Positions 34,609 through 46,338 of a DNA stretch of 64,000 nt are shown piece by piece; positions within the stretch are counted from its first letter, which is position 1, and each line of letters opens with the position of its first letter. Source of the DNA: Citrobacter sp. 18056 (GTDB lineage: Bacteria; Pseudomonadota; Gammaproteobacteria; Enterobacterales; Enterobacteriaceae); NCBI GenBank assembly GCA_902706235.1, contig CACSJR010000011.1, positions 124,001 to 188,000 on the forward strand, given 5' to 3'. The translations under genes and the position numbers were made by a program. The notes under the pieces were generated by a model, which did not search any database, was not told the DNA's origin, and worked only from the letters and a program-made list of their open reading frames with translations.

Positions 34609-35154
34609 TTACAGCTTAATGAAATTCTCGCGGTAATACGCCAGTTCAGCGACCGACTCGCGGATGTCATCCATCGCCTGATGCGTACCCTGCTTTTTGA
34701 AGCCATCGAGTATTTCTGGCTTCCAGCGACGCGCCAGCTCCTTCAGCGTACTGACGTCCAGAGCGCGGTAATGGAAATACGCTTCCAGTTCCGGCATATA
34801 CTTAACCAGGAAACGGCGATCCTGGCCGATGCTGTTGCCGCAGATAGGTGATTTTCCTTCTGGCACCCACTGTTTGAGGAATTCAATCGTCGCCAGTTCT
34901 GCCGCGCGATCGTCTTCGGAGCTTGCTTTCACACGCTCAACCAGACCGCTGCCGGTGTGCGTGCGAACGTTCCAGTCGTCCATTAACGCCAGCTGTTCAT
35001 CGGACTGATGCACCGCAATGGTCGGCCCTTCTGCCAAAATATTCAGATTTGCATCGGTCACCAGGGTTGCGATTTCAATAATGCGATCGCGCTCGGGATC
35101 CAGACCCGTCATCTCAAGATCGATCCAAATGAGGTTGTTTTCATTTGCACTCAT
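34609..35154 (-). CDS. orn: Oligoribonuclease
   Basis: 181 residues, as in E. coli. DEDDh exonuclease that degrades 2-5-mers and pGp[15 protein letters not shown] holds the first Asp/Glu pair; [10 protein letters not shown] and [11 protein letters not shown] hold the others. The ATG at 35154 matches [17 protein letters not shown]. The frame is open upstream to 35283 but that extension overlaps rsgA and lacks homology. Divergent from rsgA. Confidence 0.97.
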   Translation of the reverse strand: MSANENNLIWIDLEMTGLDPERDRIIEIATLVTDANLNILAEGPTIAVHQSDEQLALMDDWNVRTHTGSGLVERVKASSEDDRAAELATIEFLKQWVPEGKSPICGNSIGQDRRFLVKYMPELEAYFHYRALDVSTLKELARRWKPEILDGFKKQGTHQAMDDIRESVAELAYYRENFIKL

Positions 35155-35260
35155 GCTATTTTCCACCCTTCTCGCGTCACAACGACAGTGACTATATTCA
35201 TCTAAAATAGCGTGTATCATAGAGGTTTTGCCCCTCAGGGGCGACCAGGAGTCAGCACGA

Positions 35261-36313
35261 TTGAGTAAAAATAAACTCTCCAAAGGTCAGCAGCGCCGGG
35301 TTAAAGCCAACCACGAGCGCCGTCTTAAAACGACTTCGGAGAAGCCCGATCTCGATGACAACCTGTTTGGCGAAAAAGCTGAAGGCATCGTTATCAGCCG
35401 CTTCGGCATGCATGCCGATGTGGAATCCACCGAAGGCACGACCCACCGTTGTAACATTCGCCGCACCATTCGTTCGCTGGTCACGGGTGACCGCGTCGTC
35501 TGGCGCCCAGGAAAATCTGCCGCAGAAGGCGTTAACGTCAAAGGCATCGTGGAAGCCGTTCACGAGCGCACATCGGTTCTGACGCGTCCGGACTTTTACG
35601 ACGGCGTAAAACCGATTGCCGCGAATATCGATCAGATAGTTATCGTGTCAGCCATTCTGCCTGAACTCTCACTGAACATTATCGACCGTTATCTTGTTGC
35701 CTGCGAAACGCTCGACGTTGAGCCGCTTCTCGTTCTGAACAAAATCGATCTTCTTGATAACGAAGGCCTGGCGTTTGTTAATGCGCAGATGGATATCTAT
35801 CGCAAAATTGGCTACACCGTACTGATGGTTTCCAGTCATAAGAAAGATGGCCTGAAGCCGCTAGAAGAGGCGTTGACCGGGCGTATCAGCATCTTTGCGG
35901 GTCAGTCTGGCGTGGGTAAATCCAGCCTGCTGAACAACCTGCTTGGCCTGCAAACAGAGATCCTCACCAATGATGTCTCTGACAACTCAGGCCTCGGCCA
36001 GCACACCACCACCGCCTCGCGTTTGTATCATTTCCCTCACGGTGGAGATGTGATTGACTCGCCAGGCGTGCGTGAGTTTGGCCTTTGGCATCTGGAAGCA
36101 GAACAAATCTTCAACGGCTTTGTCGAATTCCACGAGTATTTAGGCGCCTGTAAATACCGCGACTGCAAGCACGACAACGATCCGGGCTGCGCAATTCGTG
36201 AAGCTGTTGAAAAAGGTGACATCGCCGAAACGCGCTTTGAAAATTATCATCGCATCCTCGAAAGTATGTCAGAGGTAAAATCGCGTAAAACCTTTTCTGA
36301 AAGTGGCAACTGA
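35261..36313 (+). CDS. rsgA: Ribosome small-subunit GTPase RsgA
   Basis: 350 residues from a TTG at 35261, preceded by AGGAG with 9-base spacing; this reproduces the E. coli N-terminus ([12 protein letters not shown]). An ATG at 35228 is in frame but badly placed. Basic N-tail, OB domain (about 40-115), circularly permuted G domain (G4 NKID before G1 [12 protein letters not shown], then DSPG), and a zinc-binding C-terminal region ([14 protein letters not shown]). It checks late 30S maturation. Confidence 0.96.
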   Translation: MSKNKLSKGQQRRVKANHERRLKTTSEKPDLDDNLFGEKAEGIVISRFGMHADVESTEGTTHRCNIRRTIRSLVTGDRVVWRPGKSAAEGVNVKGIVEAVHERTSVLTRPDFYDGVKPIAANIDQIVIVSAILPELSLNIIDRYLVACETLDVEPLLVLNKIDLLDNEGLAFVNAQMDIYRKIGYTVLMVSSHKKDGLKPLEEALTGRISIFAGQSGVGKSSLLNNLLGLQTEILTNDVSDNSGLGQHTTTASRLYHFPHGGDVIDSPGVREFGLWHLEAEQIFNGFVEFHEYLGACKYRDCKHDNDPGCAIREAVEKGDIAETRFENYHRILESMSEVKSRKTFSESGN

Positions 36314-36405
36314 CATTTAAGCTGAACGCCGATAGAATCAGCCCCTTTTTTTAACAGGCTCGCAATTGAGCCTGAAATGGCATAACCATTGGCCTGGAGG
36401 CTACC

Positions 36406-37374
36406 TTGCTAAACTCATTTAAACTTTCGCTTCAATACATTCTGCCTAAACTGTGGCTCACCCGCCTCGCAGGCTGGGGCGCAAGCAAACGAGCAGGCTG
36501 GCTGACGAAGCTGGTCATTGACCTGTTCGTGAAATGCTACAAAGTCGACATGAAAGAGGCGCAAAAGCCGGATACCGCCAGCTATCGCACCTTCAACGAC
36601 TTCTTCGTTCGCCCGCTGCGTGACGAAGTGCGTCCAATTGACACCGATCCAAGCGTGCTGGTCATGCCAGCCGATGGCGTGATTAGCCAGCTTGGCAAAA
36701 TCGAAGACGACAAAATCCTACAGGCGAAAGGCCATAACTACAGCCTTGAAGCACTACTGGCAGGCAACTACCAGATGGCGGACCTGTTCCGTAACGGTTC
36801 TTTTGCCACTACCTATCTTTCGCCGCGCGACTATCACCGCGTGCACATGCCGTGCAACGGTATCCTGCGCGAAATGATTTACGTGCCGGGCGATCTGTTC
36901 TCCGTTAACCATTTGACCGCGCAGAATGTGCCAAACCTGTTCGCACGTAACGAACGCGTCATCTGCCTGTTTGATACCGAATTTGGCCCGATGGCACAGA
37001 TTCTGGTCGGTGCGACTATCGTCGGTAGCATTGAAACCGTTTGGGCTGGCACCATTACCCCGCCGCGCGAAGGCGTCATCAAGCGCTGGACCTGGCCTGC
37101 CGGTGAAAGCGAAGGTTCTGTTGCTCTGCTGAAAGGCCAGGAAATGGGTCGCTTCAAGCTGGGTTCAACGGTTATCAACCTGTTTGCGCCGGGTAAAGTT
37201 CAGCTGGCAGAACAACTCGCCAGCCTCTCTGCAACCAGGATTGGTCTGCCGCTGGCGGTGTCCACTGAAATCTTTGCCGCCCAGGAAACAGACGTTGTCA
37301 CTCCTGTAGCAGAAGACGTTGTGACCGCGGATGAAATCATTCCGCCGGTTGATGATAAAAACGACCAGGGCTAA
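36406..37374 (+). CDS. psd: Phosphatidylserine decarboxylase proenzyme
   Basis: 322 residues from a TTG start with GGAGG 5 bases upstream. Makes phosphatidylethanolamine at the inner membrane. The self-cleavage motif LGST is intact; cleavage between Gly253 and Ser254 gives the pyruvoyl alpha chain. DYHRVHMP and the Asp in MPADG are the other expected active-site elements. The C-terminal 40 or so residues are acidic and differ from E. coli. 17 bp upstream of mscM. Confidence 0.97.
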   Translation: MLNSFKLSLQYILPKLWLTRLAGWGASKRAGWLTKLVIDLFVKCYKVDMKEAQKPDTASYRTFNDFFVRPLRDEVRPIDTDPSVLVMPADGVISQLGKIEDDKILQAKGHNYSLEALLAGNYQMADLFRNGSFATTYLSPRDYHRVHMPCNGILREMIYVPGDLFSVNHLTAQNVPNLFARNERVICLFDTEFGPMAQILVGATIVGSIETVWAGTITPPREGVIKRWTWPAGESEGSVALLKGQEMGRFKLGSTVINLFAPGKVQLAEQLASLSATRIGLPLAVSTEIFAAQETDVVTPVAEDVVTADEIIPPVDDKNDQG

Positions 37375-37391
37375 CCACAAGGATCGCTGAC

Positions 37392-40300
37392 GTGCGCCTG
37401 ATTATCACTTTTCTGATGGCCTGGTGCCTCAGCATGGGGGCGTACGCAGCAAGCGCCCCCGACGCCAAACAAATCACTCAGGAACTGGAACAGGCGAAAG
37501 CGGCAAAGCCCGCTCAGCCTGAAGCCGTCGAGGCGCTCCAGTCCGCGCTGAACGCGCTCGAAGAGCGTAAAGGTTCGCTCGAGCGCGTTCAGCAATATCA
37601 ACAAGTTATTGATAACTTCCCCAAACTTTCCCAATCGCTACGCACTCAGCTCACTAACCTGCGCGACGAGCCTCGTCCAGCCCCTGAAAACCTCACTACC
37701 GATGCGTTGAATCAGGAAATCCTGCAGGTCAGTAGCCAGCTGCTGGAAAAAAGCCGTCAGGCCCAGCAGGAGCAGGAACGCGCCCGGGAAATCGCCGATT
37801 CACTCAGCCAGCTGCCGCAACAGCAAACCGACGCGCGCCGCCAGCTGAATGACGTCGAACGCCGGGTCGGCACCGCCACGGGTAAAACCGCGCTGGCACA
37901 AAACCTCAGCTTGCAGGCGGAATCCGCCAAGCTAAAAGCCCTGGTTGATGAACTGGAGCTGGCACAGCTTTCGGCAAACAACCGCCAGGAACTGGCGCGG
38001 ATGCGCTCGGAGCTGGCGCAGAAACAGAGCGAGCAACTGGATGCCTATCTCCAGGCCCTGCGTAACCAGCTCAATAGCCAACGTCAGCGGGAAGCTGAAA
38101 AAGCGCTGGAAAGCACCGAATTATTAGCCGAGAACAGCGCTAACCTGCCGCCGAGTATCGTCCAGCAGTTCGCCATTAACCGCGAACTGTCGCAGGCGCT
38201 CAACCAACAAGCGCAGCGTATGGATTTGGTCGCTTCTCAACAGCGTCAGGCAACCAATCAGACGCTGCAGGTCCGTCAGGCCCTGAACACCCTGCGCGAA
38301 CAGTCTCAGTGGCTAGGCTCATCCAACCTGTTAGGCGAAGCCCTGCGCGCCCAGGTTGCCCGTCTGCCGGAGATGCCTAAGCCGCAGCAGCTCGATACCG
38401 AAATGGCGCAGCTGCGCGTCCATCGCCTGCGCTACGAAGACTTGCTCAGCAAGCAAACGCAGCTGCGGGAAAGCCGCCAGACCGACGGCGAACCGCTGGC
38501 CAACAATGAATCACGGATTCTGGAAGCCCAGCTGCGCACCCAGCGCGAGTTGCTCAATTCGCTGCTGCAGGGCGGTGATACGCTGATCCTCGAACTCACC
38601 AAGCTGAAAGTCGCCAACGGACAGCTGGAAGATGCACTGAAGGAGATCAACGAAGCCACCCACCGCTACCTGTTCTGGACCTCCGACGTCAGCCCGATAA
38701 CCTTCGCCTGGCCGCTGGAAATCGTGCAGGATCTGCGCCGTCTGATTTCGCTCGATACCTTCAGCCAGCTCGGTAAAGCCTCGATCATGATGCTGACCAG
38801 CAAAGAGACGCTGATCCCGCTGTTTGCCGCGCTGATTCTGGTTGGGTTCAGCATCAGCTCGCGTAAGCACTTCACGCGCTTCCTGGAGCGTTCCAGCAAC
38901 CGCGTCGGCAAAGTGACGCAGGACCACTTCTGGCTCACGCTGCGCACGGTGTTCTGGTCGATTCTGGTGGCCTCACCGCTGCCGGTATTGTGGATGACGC
39001 TCGGCTTCGGATTGCAGGAAGCGTGGCCATACCCACTGGCCGTGGCGATTGGCAACGGCGTCACTGCTACCGTGCCGCTGCTATGGGTGGTGATGATTTG
39101 CGCCGCTTTTGCCCGCCCGAATGGCCTGTTCGTGGCGCACTTTGGCTGGCCGCATAACCGTGTCGCACGTGCGATGCGTTACTACCTGATGAGCATCGGG
39201 CTTATCGTGCCGCTGATCATGGCGCTGTTCATGTTCGATAACCTGCACGACCGCGAATTCTCCTCTTCCCTCGGCAGACTGTGCTTCGTCCTAATCTGCG
39301 GGGCGCTGGGGATTGTGACGCTTAGCCTCAAGCGGGCAGGCATTCCGCTGTTCCTCGACAAAGAGGGCAGCGGTGAGAACATGGTTAACCGCATGCTGTG
39401 GAGCCTGCTGATAGGCGCGCCGCTGATTGCGATTTTTGCGGCGTTAGTGGGTTACCTGGCGACGGCCGAAGCCCTGCTGGCACGCCTTGAAACCTCGGTG
39501 GCCATCTGGTTCTTGCTGCTGGTGATTTATCACGTGATCCGCCGCTGGATGCTGATTCAGCGTCGTCGTATCGCCTTCGACCGCGCGAAGCATCGCCGGG
39601 CAGAAATGCTGGCGCAGCGCGCCCGTGGCGAAGACGAGGCCCATAACAACACCAGCCTGGAAGGCTCGCCGGAAGTGGATATCAGCGAAGTGGATCTCGA
39701 CACCCTCAGCGCTCAGTCGCTGCGACTGGTGCGCTCCATCCTGATGCTTATCGCGCTGGTGTCGGTGATTGTGCTGTGGTCCGAAATTCATTCGGCGTTT
39801 GGCTTCCTCGAGAACATCTCGCTGTGGGATGTGACGTCTACGGCGCAGGGCGTGGAAAGCCTGGAGCCGATTACCCTTGGCGCAGTGCTGATTGCGATTC
39901 TGGTGTTTATCATCACCACTCAGCTGGTGCGCAATCTCCCTGCCCTGCTCGAACTGGCGGTGCTCCAGCACCTCAGCCTGACGCCGGGCACCGGTTATGC
40001 CATCACCACTATCACTAAATATTTGCTGATGCTGATTGGCGGGCTGGTCGGCTTCTCAATGATCGGTATCGAGTGGGCGAAACTACAATGGCTGGTTGCT
40101 GCCCTGGGTGTCGGGCTCGGCTTTGGTTTGCAGGAGATATTCGCCAACTTTATTTCTGGCCTGATTATCCTGTTCGAAAAACCGATTCGAATCGGCGATA
40201 CCGTCACGATCCGCGATTTAACCGGCAGCGTAACGAAGATCAACACCCGTGCGACCACCATAAGTGACTGGGACCGCAAAGAGATTATCGTGCCGAATAA

Positions 40301-40709
40301 GGCGTTTATTACCGAGCAGTTCATCAACTGGTCGCTGTCGGACTCCGTCACCCGCGTGGTGCTGACCGTGCCGGCGCCGTCGGATGCTAACAGCGAAGAA
40401 GTGACGCAAATCCTGATGACCGCCGCAGAGCGCTGCTCGCTGGTGATTGATACCCCGGCTCCTGAAGTGTTCCTGGTTGATTTGCAGCAGGGTATTCAGA
40501 TTTTCGAGCTGCGTATCTACGCCGCTGAAATGGGTCACCGTATGCCGCTGCGCCATGAAATCCACCAGCTGATCCTGGCCGGATTCCGCGAACACGGAAT
40601 CGATATGCCATTCCCACCGTTCCAGATGCGTCTGGAAACGCTGGACGGGCGGAAAACCGGCAGAACGTTGACGTCAACAGGGCGTAATCGCCCGGCGGGA
40701 AGTTTGTAA
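37392..40709 (+). CDS. mscM: Miniconductance mechanosensitive channel MscM (YjeP)
   Basis: 1105 residues from a GTG start. A signal peptide (MRLIITFLMAWCLSMGAYAA) leads into a large Gln/Glu-rich periplasmic coiled-coil region (about 25-460). Then come some ten membrane helices and the MscS pore/beta domain (GLGFGLQEIFANFISGLIIL; FEKPIRIGDTV, about 900-950). It opens under membrane tension with small conductance. Follows psd closely, as in E. coli. Confidence 0.96.
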   Translation: MRLIITFLMAWCLSMGAYAASAPDAKQITQELEQAKAAKPAQPEAVEALQSALNALEERKGSLERVQQYQQVIDNFPKLSQSLRTQLTNLRDEPRPAPENLTTDALNQEILQVSSQLLEKSRQAQQEQERAREIADSLSQLPQQQTDARRQLNDVERRVGTATGKTALAQNLSLQAESAKLKALVDELELAQLSANNRQELARMRSELAQKQSEQLDAYLQALRNQLNSQRQREAEKALESTELLAENSANLPPSIVQQFAINRELSQALNQQAQRMDLVASQQRQATNQTLQVRQALNTLREQSQWLGSSNLLGEALRAQVARLPEMPKPQQLDTEMAQLRVHRLRYEDLLSKQTQLRESRQTDGEPLANNESRILEAQLRTQRELLNSLLQGGDTLILELTKLKVANGQLEDALKEINEATHRYLFWTSDVSPITFAWPLEIVQDLRRLISLDTFSQLGKASIMMLTSKETLIPLFAALILVGFSISSRKHFTRFLERSSNRVGKVTQDHFWLTLRTVFWSILVASPLPVLWMTLGFGLQEAWPYPLAVAIGNGVTATVPLLWVVMICAAFARPNGLFVAHFGWPHNRVARAMRYYLMSIGLIVPLIMALFMFDNLHDREFSSSLGRLCFVLICGALGIVTLSLKRAGIPLFLDKEGSGENMVNRMLWSLLIGAPLIAIFAALVGYLATAEALLARLETSVAIWFLLLVIYHVIRRWMLIQRRRIAFDRAKHRRAEMLAQRARGEDEAHNNTSLEGSPEVDISEVDLDTLSAQSLRLVRSILMLIALVSVIVLWSEIHSAFGFLENISLWDVTSTAQGVESLEPITLGAVLIAILVFIITTQLVRNLPALLELAVLQHLSLTPGTGYAITTITKYLLMLIGGLVGFSMIGIEWAKLQWLVAALGVGLGFGLQEIFANFISGLIILFEKPIRIGDTVTIRDLTGSVTKINTRATTISDWDRKEIIVPNKAFITEQFINWSLSDSVTRVVLTVPAPSDANSEEVTQILMTAAERCSLVIDTPAPEVFLVDLQQGIQIFELRIYAAEMGHRMPLRHEIHQLILAGFREHGIDMPFPPFQMRLETLDGRKTGRTLTSTGRNRPAGSL

Positions 40710-40719
40710 TCTGAAGATA

Positions 40720-40749
40720 AGCCCGGCAGCGCAGGTTGGCTGCCGGGCT
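40720..40749. terminator. Bidirectional terminator between mscM and yjeM
   Basis: 10-bp stem agcccggcag / ctgccgggct around a 10-base loop, between convergent stops. T-runs are short on both strands. Confidence 0.7.
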
Positions 40750-40754
40750 TGCCG

Positions 40755-42254
40755 TTATGCCGGCTCTACGACAAGCGTCGTCATGCGACGGCGGTAGTTC
40801 TCATAAATGGCGGACGCCAGCAGTGAGAAGAATATCGGCCCACCAATCATCCACAGCGCACTGCTGTAATCCCCTGCTTCAATCACCGGCTGAATCACCG
40901 TAAAGATATTGGCGAAGGCCACAATCAGCACAACGACGGTGGTAGCCAGCAGAGTCGACAGGCGCGATTTAAAGATAACGAACGGGCGATCCAGACCGGC
41001 TTTCGCTTTGAAGAACGGGAAAGCGATGGACAAGAACAGGTACGGCAGCGTCATCGAGACGTTCGCCATCAGCGTCAGTTTGTTATAAAACGCCGACGCG
41101 GTATCCCCGCCGAACGACACCAGCAGAATGAACAAGCATACCAGCAGACACTGCATCCACATGGCATTCCCGGGCATACCGACTGCATTCAGGCGAGTCA
41201 TTTTGGCTGGCCACAGCGCCTTCGGCGTCCCCTGGATAATCGCCTTCAGCGGAGAGTAAATCAGCGTGAAAAAGGCGCCGGTGTAGGCCAGGAACATCGA
41301 CAAGCCGGTGATGCGGGCAAACCATACGCCCATCGTGATAGCCCCTTCCTGCGACAAATTCAGCGCATGGCCAAAGTTTGCCCCGAGACTGGTCATCAAC
41401 ACATAGGTAATGTTACCGAGGTTGGTAGAACTGTTACTCAGCACCGCCTGCCAGTTAGTGCTTACGCCCCACAGGAAGATTGCCAGCGAATAGCCGATGG
41501 AAATCACGATAGCCGCGATGATGATGCCTTTGGCGAAGTTCTTCTCCGGGTTCTCGGTTTTATCGACCAGGCCGCCGACGGCTTCAATCCCGCCGTAGGC
41601 AAAAATGGCAAATACCACAAACGAGAGCATCGACAAACCGGTCTGATAACCTGGGTTAGGCGAGGCGGTAAACGCAACCGGCTCAGCAAAATGCCCGCCG
41701 TTCAGCGCGAAGATGGCAATACTCACTGCCAGCAAAACCAGGTTCAGGCACATCACCGCAATCCCACCCACGGCGGTGATTTTGGCAATTTTATTGATAC
41801 CTTTTGCGGCCACGAACGTCACCGCCACCATCCACAGAACGGCCAGGATCCCGACCATCTGAGTTGAACTCAGGCCGATGAATGACCAGGTCTGGGTTTT
41901 ATCGGCTCCGAACAGAAAAGTCGACAGCGGTACCCAAATCTTCGCCGCCGTGCTGACCATCCACACCACGTAGGAAGAAAACCACATGAAAGTGCCGATA
42001 AACGCATAGCGTGGTCCGACGCTATTGTTCATCCAGGAGTAAATCCCGCCCTCTTCTTTACGAAATGCGGATCCCATTTCCGCCATCATTAGCGCGAAAG
42101 GGATGAAGAAGAACAGCGCTGAAAGCAGGTAAAACGGCGTGGCGCTGTAGCCCATCAAATAAAACGCCGACGGACTGTTAGCGAAGCCAAACACCGACGT
42201 GAAAATCATGAGAATGAGACCTGTCAGACTCATCCTTTTTATATTTTGGGTCAT
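40755..42254 (-). CDS. yjeM: APC-family amino-acid transporter YjeM
   Basis: 499 residues, twelve or so helices, APC superfamily. N-terminal MSLTGLILMIFTSVFGFANSP is the usual TM1 consensus; EEGGIYSWM and YGGIEAVGGLVD match the family loops. Substrate not established. A single gene; its upstream gap (42255-42520) shows no further gene. Confidence 0.92.
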   Translation of the reverse strand: MTQNIKRMSLTGLILMIFTSVFGFANSPSAFYLMGYSATPFYLLSALFFFIPFALMMAEMGSAFRKEEGGIYSWMNNSVGPRYAFIGTFMWFSSYVVWMVSTAAKIWVPLSTFLFGADKTQTWSFIGLSSTQMVGILAVLWMVAVTFVAAKGINKIAKITAVGGIAVMCLNLVLLAVSIAIFALNGGHFAEPVAFTASPNPGYQTGLSMLSFVVFAIFAYGGIEAVGGLVDKTENPEKNFAKGIIIAAIVISIGYSLAIFLWGVSTNWQAVLSNSSTNLGNITYVLMTSLGANFGHALNLSQEGAITMGVWFARITGLSMFLAYTGAFFTLIYSPLKAIIQGTPKALWPAKMTRLNAVGMPGNAMWMQCLLVCLFILLVSFGGDTASAFYNKLTLMANVSMTLPYLFLSIAFPFFKAKAGLDRPFVIFKSRLSTLLATTVVVLIVAFANIFTVIQPVIEAGDYSSALWMIGGPIFFSLLASAIYENYRRRMTTLVVEPA

Positions 42255-42520
42255 TAACCCTCCTGAATCCTGGCGAAAACGAGAATACTTTCAAAGTGAT
42301 GCCCGTCGAGCCGAACAGAAATGGCGGCGCGGTAAGGTGAGATAAACGGACATGATGTCAGGATAATAAGGCAAAACCAGAGAAAAAATGTGACTTTTAG
42401 AGCGAAAGTGAAATTATCATCTAAGTAACAAGGATGTTACAGATGTAAACTCGAAAAGAGAGTGAGGGGAGATTTCAGGCTTTCGCCGCCGGAGAAACCC
42501 GACGGCGAGTATCAGTCACA

Positions 42521-43498
42521 TCAGGCGCGATCTACCGTAAAAGCGATCACGTCGCCAATGTTTTGGGCACCCAGGGCCAGCATCACCAGGCGATCGACAC
42601 CCAGTGCGACACCGGAGCTGTCCGGCAGTCCTGCATTGAGCGCGTCCAGCAGATTAACGTCAATCGGCTGCTGCGGCAGGCCGCGGGCAGCACGTTTACG
42701 GTTGTCCTGTTCAAAACGTTGCTGCTGTTCACGCGCGTCGGTCAGTTCGTGGAAACCATTCGCCAGCTCAATACCTTTGTAATACACCTCGAAACGTTCC
42801 GCCACGCGGTGATCTTCGGTGCTGATCTGCGCCAGTGACGCCTGGCTTGCCGGGAAATGATAGACGAAAGTTGGACGGTCTTTTCCAATATGCGGCTCAA
42901 CGCCCATGGCGAACAGCAGCTGTAACAGCGTATCGCGGTCTTCTTCCGTGTCGGCAATATTGCTGAGATCGAGTTTCGCCGCCACTTCACGCAGTTGCGC
43001 CTTATCCGCCGACAGCGGGTCAATTTCCAGATGACGCTGAAACGCCTGCTGATAGGAGAGGCTCTCAGCCGGCTGGCATTCCAGTACCTGCTGCAATAAA
43101 TCGTCCACTTCGTTGATCAGGCGGTACATGTCGTAATGCGGACGATACCACTCGAGCATGGTGAACTCTGGGTTGTGATGACGCCCCATCTCTTCATTAC
43201 GAAAGCTTCGGCACAGCTGGAACACCGGGCCACATCCCGCCGCCAGCAGGCGCTTCATGTGATATTCCGGGCTGGTCATCATGTAAAGATTGATACCCTG
43301 AGAATGGCCAGGGCCGACGAAACGCGTCTCAAACGGGACCAGATGAATATCCGTCACCGTCGCCTGACTCATGCACGGCGTTTCCACCTCCAGCACACCG
43401 CGGTCGGTAAAGAAGCGGCGGATTTCCGCCATAATGGCCGCGCGTTTCAACAGATTGGGGATGGAGGCGCTCGGCTGCCAGGTGGCCGTTTCGCTCAT
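42521..43498 (-). CDS. epmA: EF-P--(R)-beta-lysine ligase EpmA (PoxA/GenX)
   Basis: 325 residues, as in E. coli. A class II lysyl-tRNA-synthetase-like catalytic domain without the anticodon-binding domain. Motif 2 [19 protein letters not shown] and motif 3 [12 protein letters not shown] are clear. It ligates (R)-beta-lysine to EF-P Lys34. The ATG at 43498 matches MSETASWQPSAS; 43519 adds seven residues without homology. Its target efp and partner epmB lie about 6 kb away in this window. Confidence 0.97.
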   Translation of the reverse strand: MSETATWQPSASIPNLLKRAAIMAEIRRFFTDRGVLEVETPCMSQATVTDIHLVPFETRFVGPGHSQGINLYMMTSPEYHMKRLLAAGCGPVFQLCRSFRNEEMGRHHNPEFTMLEWYRPHYDMYRLINEVDDLLQQVLECQPAESLSYQQAFQRHLEIDPLSADKAQLREVAAKLDLSNIADTEEDRDTLLQLLFAMGVEPHIGKDRPTFVYHFPASQASLAQISTEDHRVAERFEVYYKGIELANGFHELTDAREQQQRFEQDNRKRAARGLPQQPIDVNLLDALNAGLPDSSGVALGVDRLVMLALGAQNIGDVIAFTVDRA

Positions 43499-43656
43499 GG
43501 TAAAACTCTCCGAAGACAAACAAAGGCCCGAAGTCTACTCGCAAGCGCTGCACGAGACAAATTTTGCCCGGCGAAAACGTCCGTTTACGGCGTAAATACG
43601 TTTCCGTGAGGTAATTCATCAATTTCGATGATAAATGGCTGAACAGAACAACAAAA

Positions 43657-43700
43657 AAATCGAACGCGTCAAATTTCCCTCGCAACCATATGGATATACT
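43657..43700 (+). promoter_or_regulatory. frdABCD promoter with FNR site
   Basis: An FNR-like inverted repeat (aaatcgaacgcgtcaaattt, 43657-43676) matches the frd site of E. coli. It lies about 41 bp before the expected start, with a -10 TATACT at 43695-43700. This predicts anaerobic activation by FNR. The 312-bp epmA-frdA gap otherwise holds the frd leader and the epmA promoter. Confidence 0.75.
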
Positions 43701-43810
43701 GAGCTACCCATAAAGGAGCAGTGGAATCACGTTCGCAATTGCCGTGCCGACGGAGTGAACTACCTTTGGTTAGGTGTGTTGCGAAATAACAACAATTCTG
43801 GAGGAATGTC

Positions 43811-45601
43811 GTGCAAACCTTTCATGCCGATCTGGCCGTTATAGGCGCTGGCGGGGCGGGATTACGGGCTGCAATTGCCGCAGCACAAGCCAATCCCAAC
43901 GCAAAAATCGCACTGATTTCAAAAGTCTATCCTATGCGTAGCCATACCGTTGCCGCTGAAGGCGGTTCTGCGGCGGTCGCTCAGGATCATGACAGCTTTG
44001 AGTACCATTTCAACGATACCGTTTCCGGTGGCGATTGGCTCTGTGAGCAGGATGTCGTGGACTACTTTGTTCACCATTGCCCGACCGAGATGACCCAGCT
44101 TGAGCAATGGGGATGTCCGTGGAGCCGCCGTGAAGATGGTTCCGTTAACGTGCGTCGCTTCGGCGGAATGAAAATTGAGCGTACCTGGTTTGCCGCAGAT
44201 AAAACCGGCTTCCATATGCTGCACACCCTCTTCCAGACTTCCCTGCAATTCCCTCAAATTCAACGTTTTGACGAACACTTCGTACTGGATATTCTGGTCG
44301 ATGACGGTCAGGCGCGTGGCCTCGTGGCAATGAACATGATGGAAGGCGAACTGATCCAGATTCGCGCCAACGCGGTTGTCATGGCGACGGGTGGTGCGGG
44401 TCGCGTTTATCGCTACAACACCAACGGCGGTATTGTCACCGGTGACGGTATGGGCATGGCGCTGACCCACGGCGTGCCGCTGCGTGATATGGAGTTCGTC
44501 CAGTATCACCCAACCGGCCTGCCAGGGTCCGGCATTCTGATGACGGAAGGCTGTCGCGGCGAAGGCGGTATTCTGGTCAACAAAGACGGCTACCGTTACC
44601 TGCAGGATTACGGCATGGGACCAGAAACGCCGCTCGGCGAGCCGAAAAATAAATACATGGAACTGGGCCCACGCGACAAAGTGTCACAGGCTTTCTGGCA
44701 CGAATGGCGCAAAGGCAACACCATCTCCACGCCACGTGGGGACGTGGTTTACCTCGACCTGCGCCATCTCGGCGAGAAAAAACTGCTGGAACGCCTGCCG
44801 TTTATCTGCGAACTGGCCAAAGCCTATGTCGGCGTCGACCCGGTGAAAGAACCAATTCCGGTGCGTCCAACCGCGCATTACACCATGGGCGGAATTGAAA
44901 CCGATCAGCAGTGCGAAAGCCGCATCAAGGGCCTTTTTGCCGTGGGTGAATGTTCTTCCGTCGGCCTGCACGGTGCAAACCGTCTGGGTTCTAACTCATT
45001 AGCAGAACTGGTTGTCTTTGGCCGTATGGCCGGTGAACGCGCGATGGAACGTGCTTCGACGGCAGGTGAAGCCAACAGCGCGGCGCTGGATGCACAGGTG
45101 GTAGATGTCGAAAAACGCCTGAAAGCGCTGGTTAATCAGGAAGGTAATGAGAACTGGTCGAAGATCCGCGACGAAATGGGCCTGTCGATGGAAGAAGGTT
45201 GCGGTATCTACCGTACGCCAGAGCTGATGCAGAAAACCATCGATAAGCTGGCTGAGCTGCAGGAACGCTTCAAACGCGTGCGTATCACCGACACCTCGAG
45301 CGTGTTCAACACCGATTTGCTGTACACCATCGAGTTGAGCCACGGCCTGAACGTTGCCGAATGTATGGCGCACTCCGCCCTAGCGCGTAAAGAGTCCCGT
45401 GGGGCGCATCAGCGTCTGGACGAAGGCTGCACCGAGCGTGATGACGTTAACTTCCTCAAGCATACCCTTGCTTTCCGCGATGCCGATGGCACTACGCGCC
45501 TCGAGTACAGCGACGTGAAGATTACCACGCTGCCGCCTGCGAAACGCGTTTACGGCGGAGAAGCGGAAGCTGCCGATAAGAAGGAGACGGCAAATGGCTG
45601 A
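43811..45601 (+). CDS. frdA: Fumarate reductase flavoprotein subunit FrdA
   Basis: 596 residues from GTG with GGAGGA upstream. FAD-binding [10 protein letters not shown] at residues 12-21. The covalent flavin His45 sits in [11 protein letters not shown]. Substrate/active-site segments [20 protein letters not shown] and [10 protein letters not shown] are intact. It reduces fumarate to succinate at the inner face of the membrane in anaerobic respiration. A few residues shorter than E. coli at the C-terminus. Overlaps frdB by 8 nt. Confidence 0.98.
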   Translation: MQTFHADLAVIGAGGAGLRAAIAAAQANPNAKIALISKVYPMRSHTVAAEGGSAAVAQDHDSFEYHFNDTVSGGDWLCEQDVVDYFVHHCPTEMTQLEQWGCPWSRREDGSVNVRRFGGMKIERTWFAADKTGFHMLHTLFQTSLQFPQIQRFDEHFVLDILVDDGQARGLVAMNMMEGELIQIRANAVVMATGGAGRVYRYNTNGGIVTGDGMGMALTHGVPLRDMEFVQYHPTGLPGSGILMTEGCRGEGGILVNKDGYRYLQDYGMGPETPLGEPKNKYMELGPRDKVSQAFWHEWRKGNTISTPRGDVVYLDLRHLGEKKLLERLPFICELAKAYVGVDPVKEPIPVRPTAHYTMGGIETDQQCESRIKGLFAVGECSSVGLHGANRLGSNSLAELVVFGRMAGERAMERASTAGEANSAALDAQVVDVEKRLKALVNQEGNENWSKIRDEMGLSMEEGCGIYRTPELMQKTIDKLAELQERFKRVRITDTSSVFNTDLLYTIELSHGLNVAECMAHSALARKESRGAHQRLDEGCTERDDVNFLKHTLAFRDADGTTRLEYSDVKITTLPPAKRVYGGEAEAADKKETANG

Positions 45602-46328
45602 GATGAAGAATTTGAAAATCGAGATCGTGCGCTACAACCCGGAATCAGACACGGCCCCGCACAGTGCGTTCTATGAAGTGCCTTACGACGAGCAAACGTC
45701 GTTGCTGGACGCGCTGGGCTATATCAAAGATAACCTTGCGCCAGACCTCAGCTATCGCTGGTCCTGCCGTATGGCTATCTGCGGTTCCTGCGGCATGATG
45801 GTTAACAAGGTGCCGAAACTCGCCTGTAAGACTTTCCTGCGCGAATACGAAAAGGGCCTGAAAGTCGAAGCGCTGGCCAACTTCCCGATTGAACGCGACT
45901 TGGTGGTCGATATGACCCACTTTATCGAAAGTCTGGAAGCCATTAAGCCGTACATCATCGGCAACCCGCGTACGCCGGATCAGGGGCCAAACACCCAAAC
46001 CCCGGCGCAAATGGCGAAATACCATCAGTTCTCCGGCTGCATCAACTGCGGTCTGTGCTACGCCGCCTGCCCGCAGTTTGGTCTCAACAAAGAGTTTATT
46101 GGTCCGGCGGCCATTACGCTGGCGCATCGTTATAACGAAGACAGCCGCGACCACGGGAAAAAGGAGCGCATGGCGCAACTGAACGGCAAAAATGGCGTCT
46201 GGAGCTGCACCTTTGTCGGCTACTGCTCGGAAGTGTGTCCGAAGCACGTCGACCCGGCCGCCGCCATTCAGCAGGGCAAAGTGGAAAGCTCGAAAGACTT
46301 TCTTATCGCCACCCTGAAACCACGCTAA
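45594..46328 (+). CDS. frdB: Fumarate reductase iron-sulfur subunit FrdB
   Basis: 244 residues. [2Fe-2S] ligands in [13 protein letters not shown], then [13 protein letters not shown] and [15 protein letters not shown] for the [4Fe-4S] and [3Fe-4S] clusters. It passes electrons from menaquinol to FrdA. Translationally coupled to frdA by an 8-nt overlap and followed by frdC after 10 bp. Confidence 0.98.
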   Translation: MAEMKNLKIEIVRYNPESDTAPHSAFYEVPYDEQTSLLDALGYIKDNLAPDLSYRWSCRMAICGSCGMMVNKVPKLACKTFLREYEKGLKVEALANFPIERDLVVDMTHFIESLEAIKPYIIGNPRTPDQGPNTQTPAQMAKYHQFSGCINCGLCYAACPQFGLNKEFIGPAAITLAHRYNEDSRDHGKKERMAQLNGKNGVWSCTFVGYCSEVCPKHVDPAAAIQQGKVESSKDFLIATLKPR

Positions 46329-46338
46329 GGAGTGCATC

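Noticed and set aside
35228..35260. ATG start for rsgA 33 bases upstream
   Set aside because: No ribosome-binding site at the right place and no homology; the TTG at 35261 has AGGAG and gives the conserved N-terminus.
38511..38927. Minus-strand open frames within mscM
   Set aside because: Antisense shadows of the long mscM frame, no start signals or family features.
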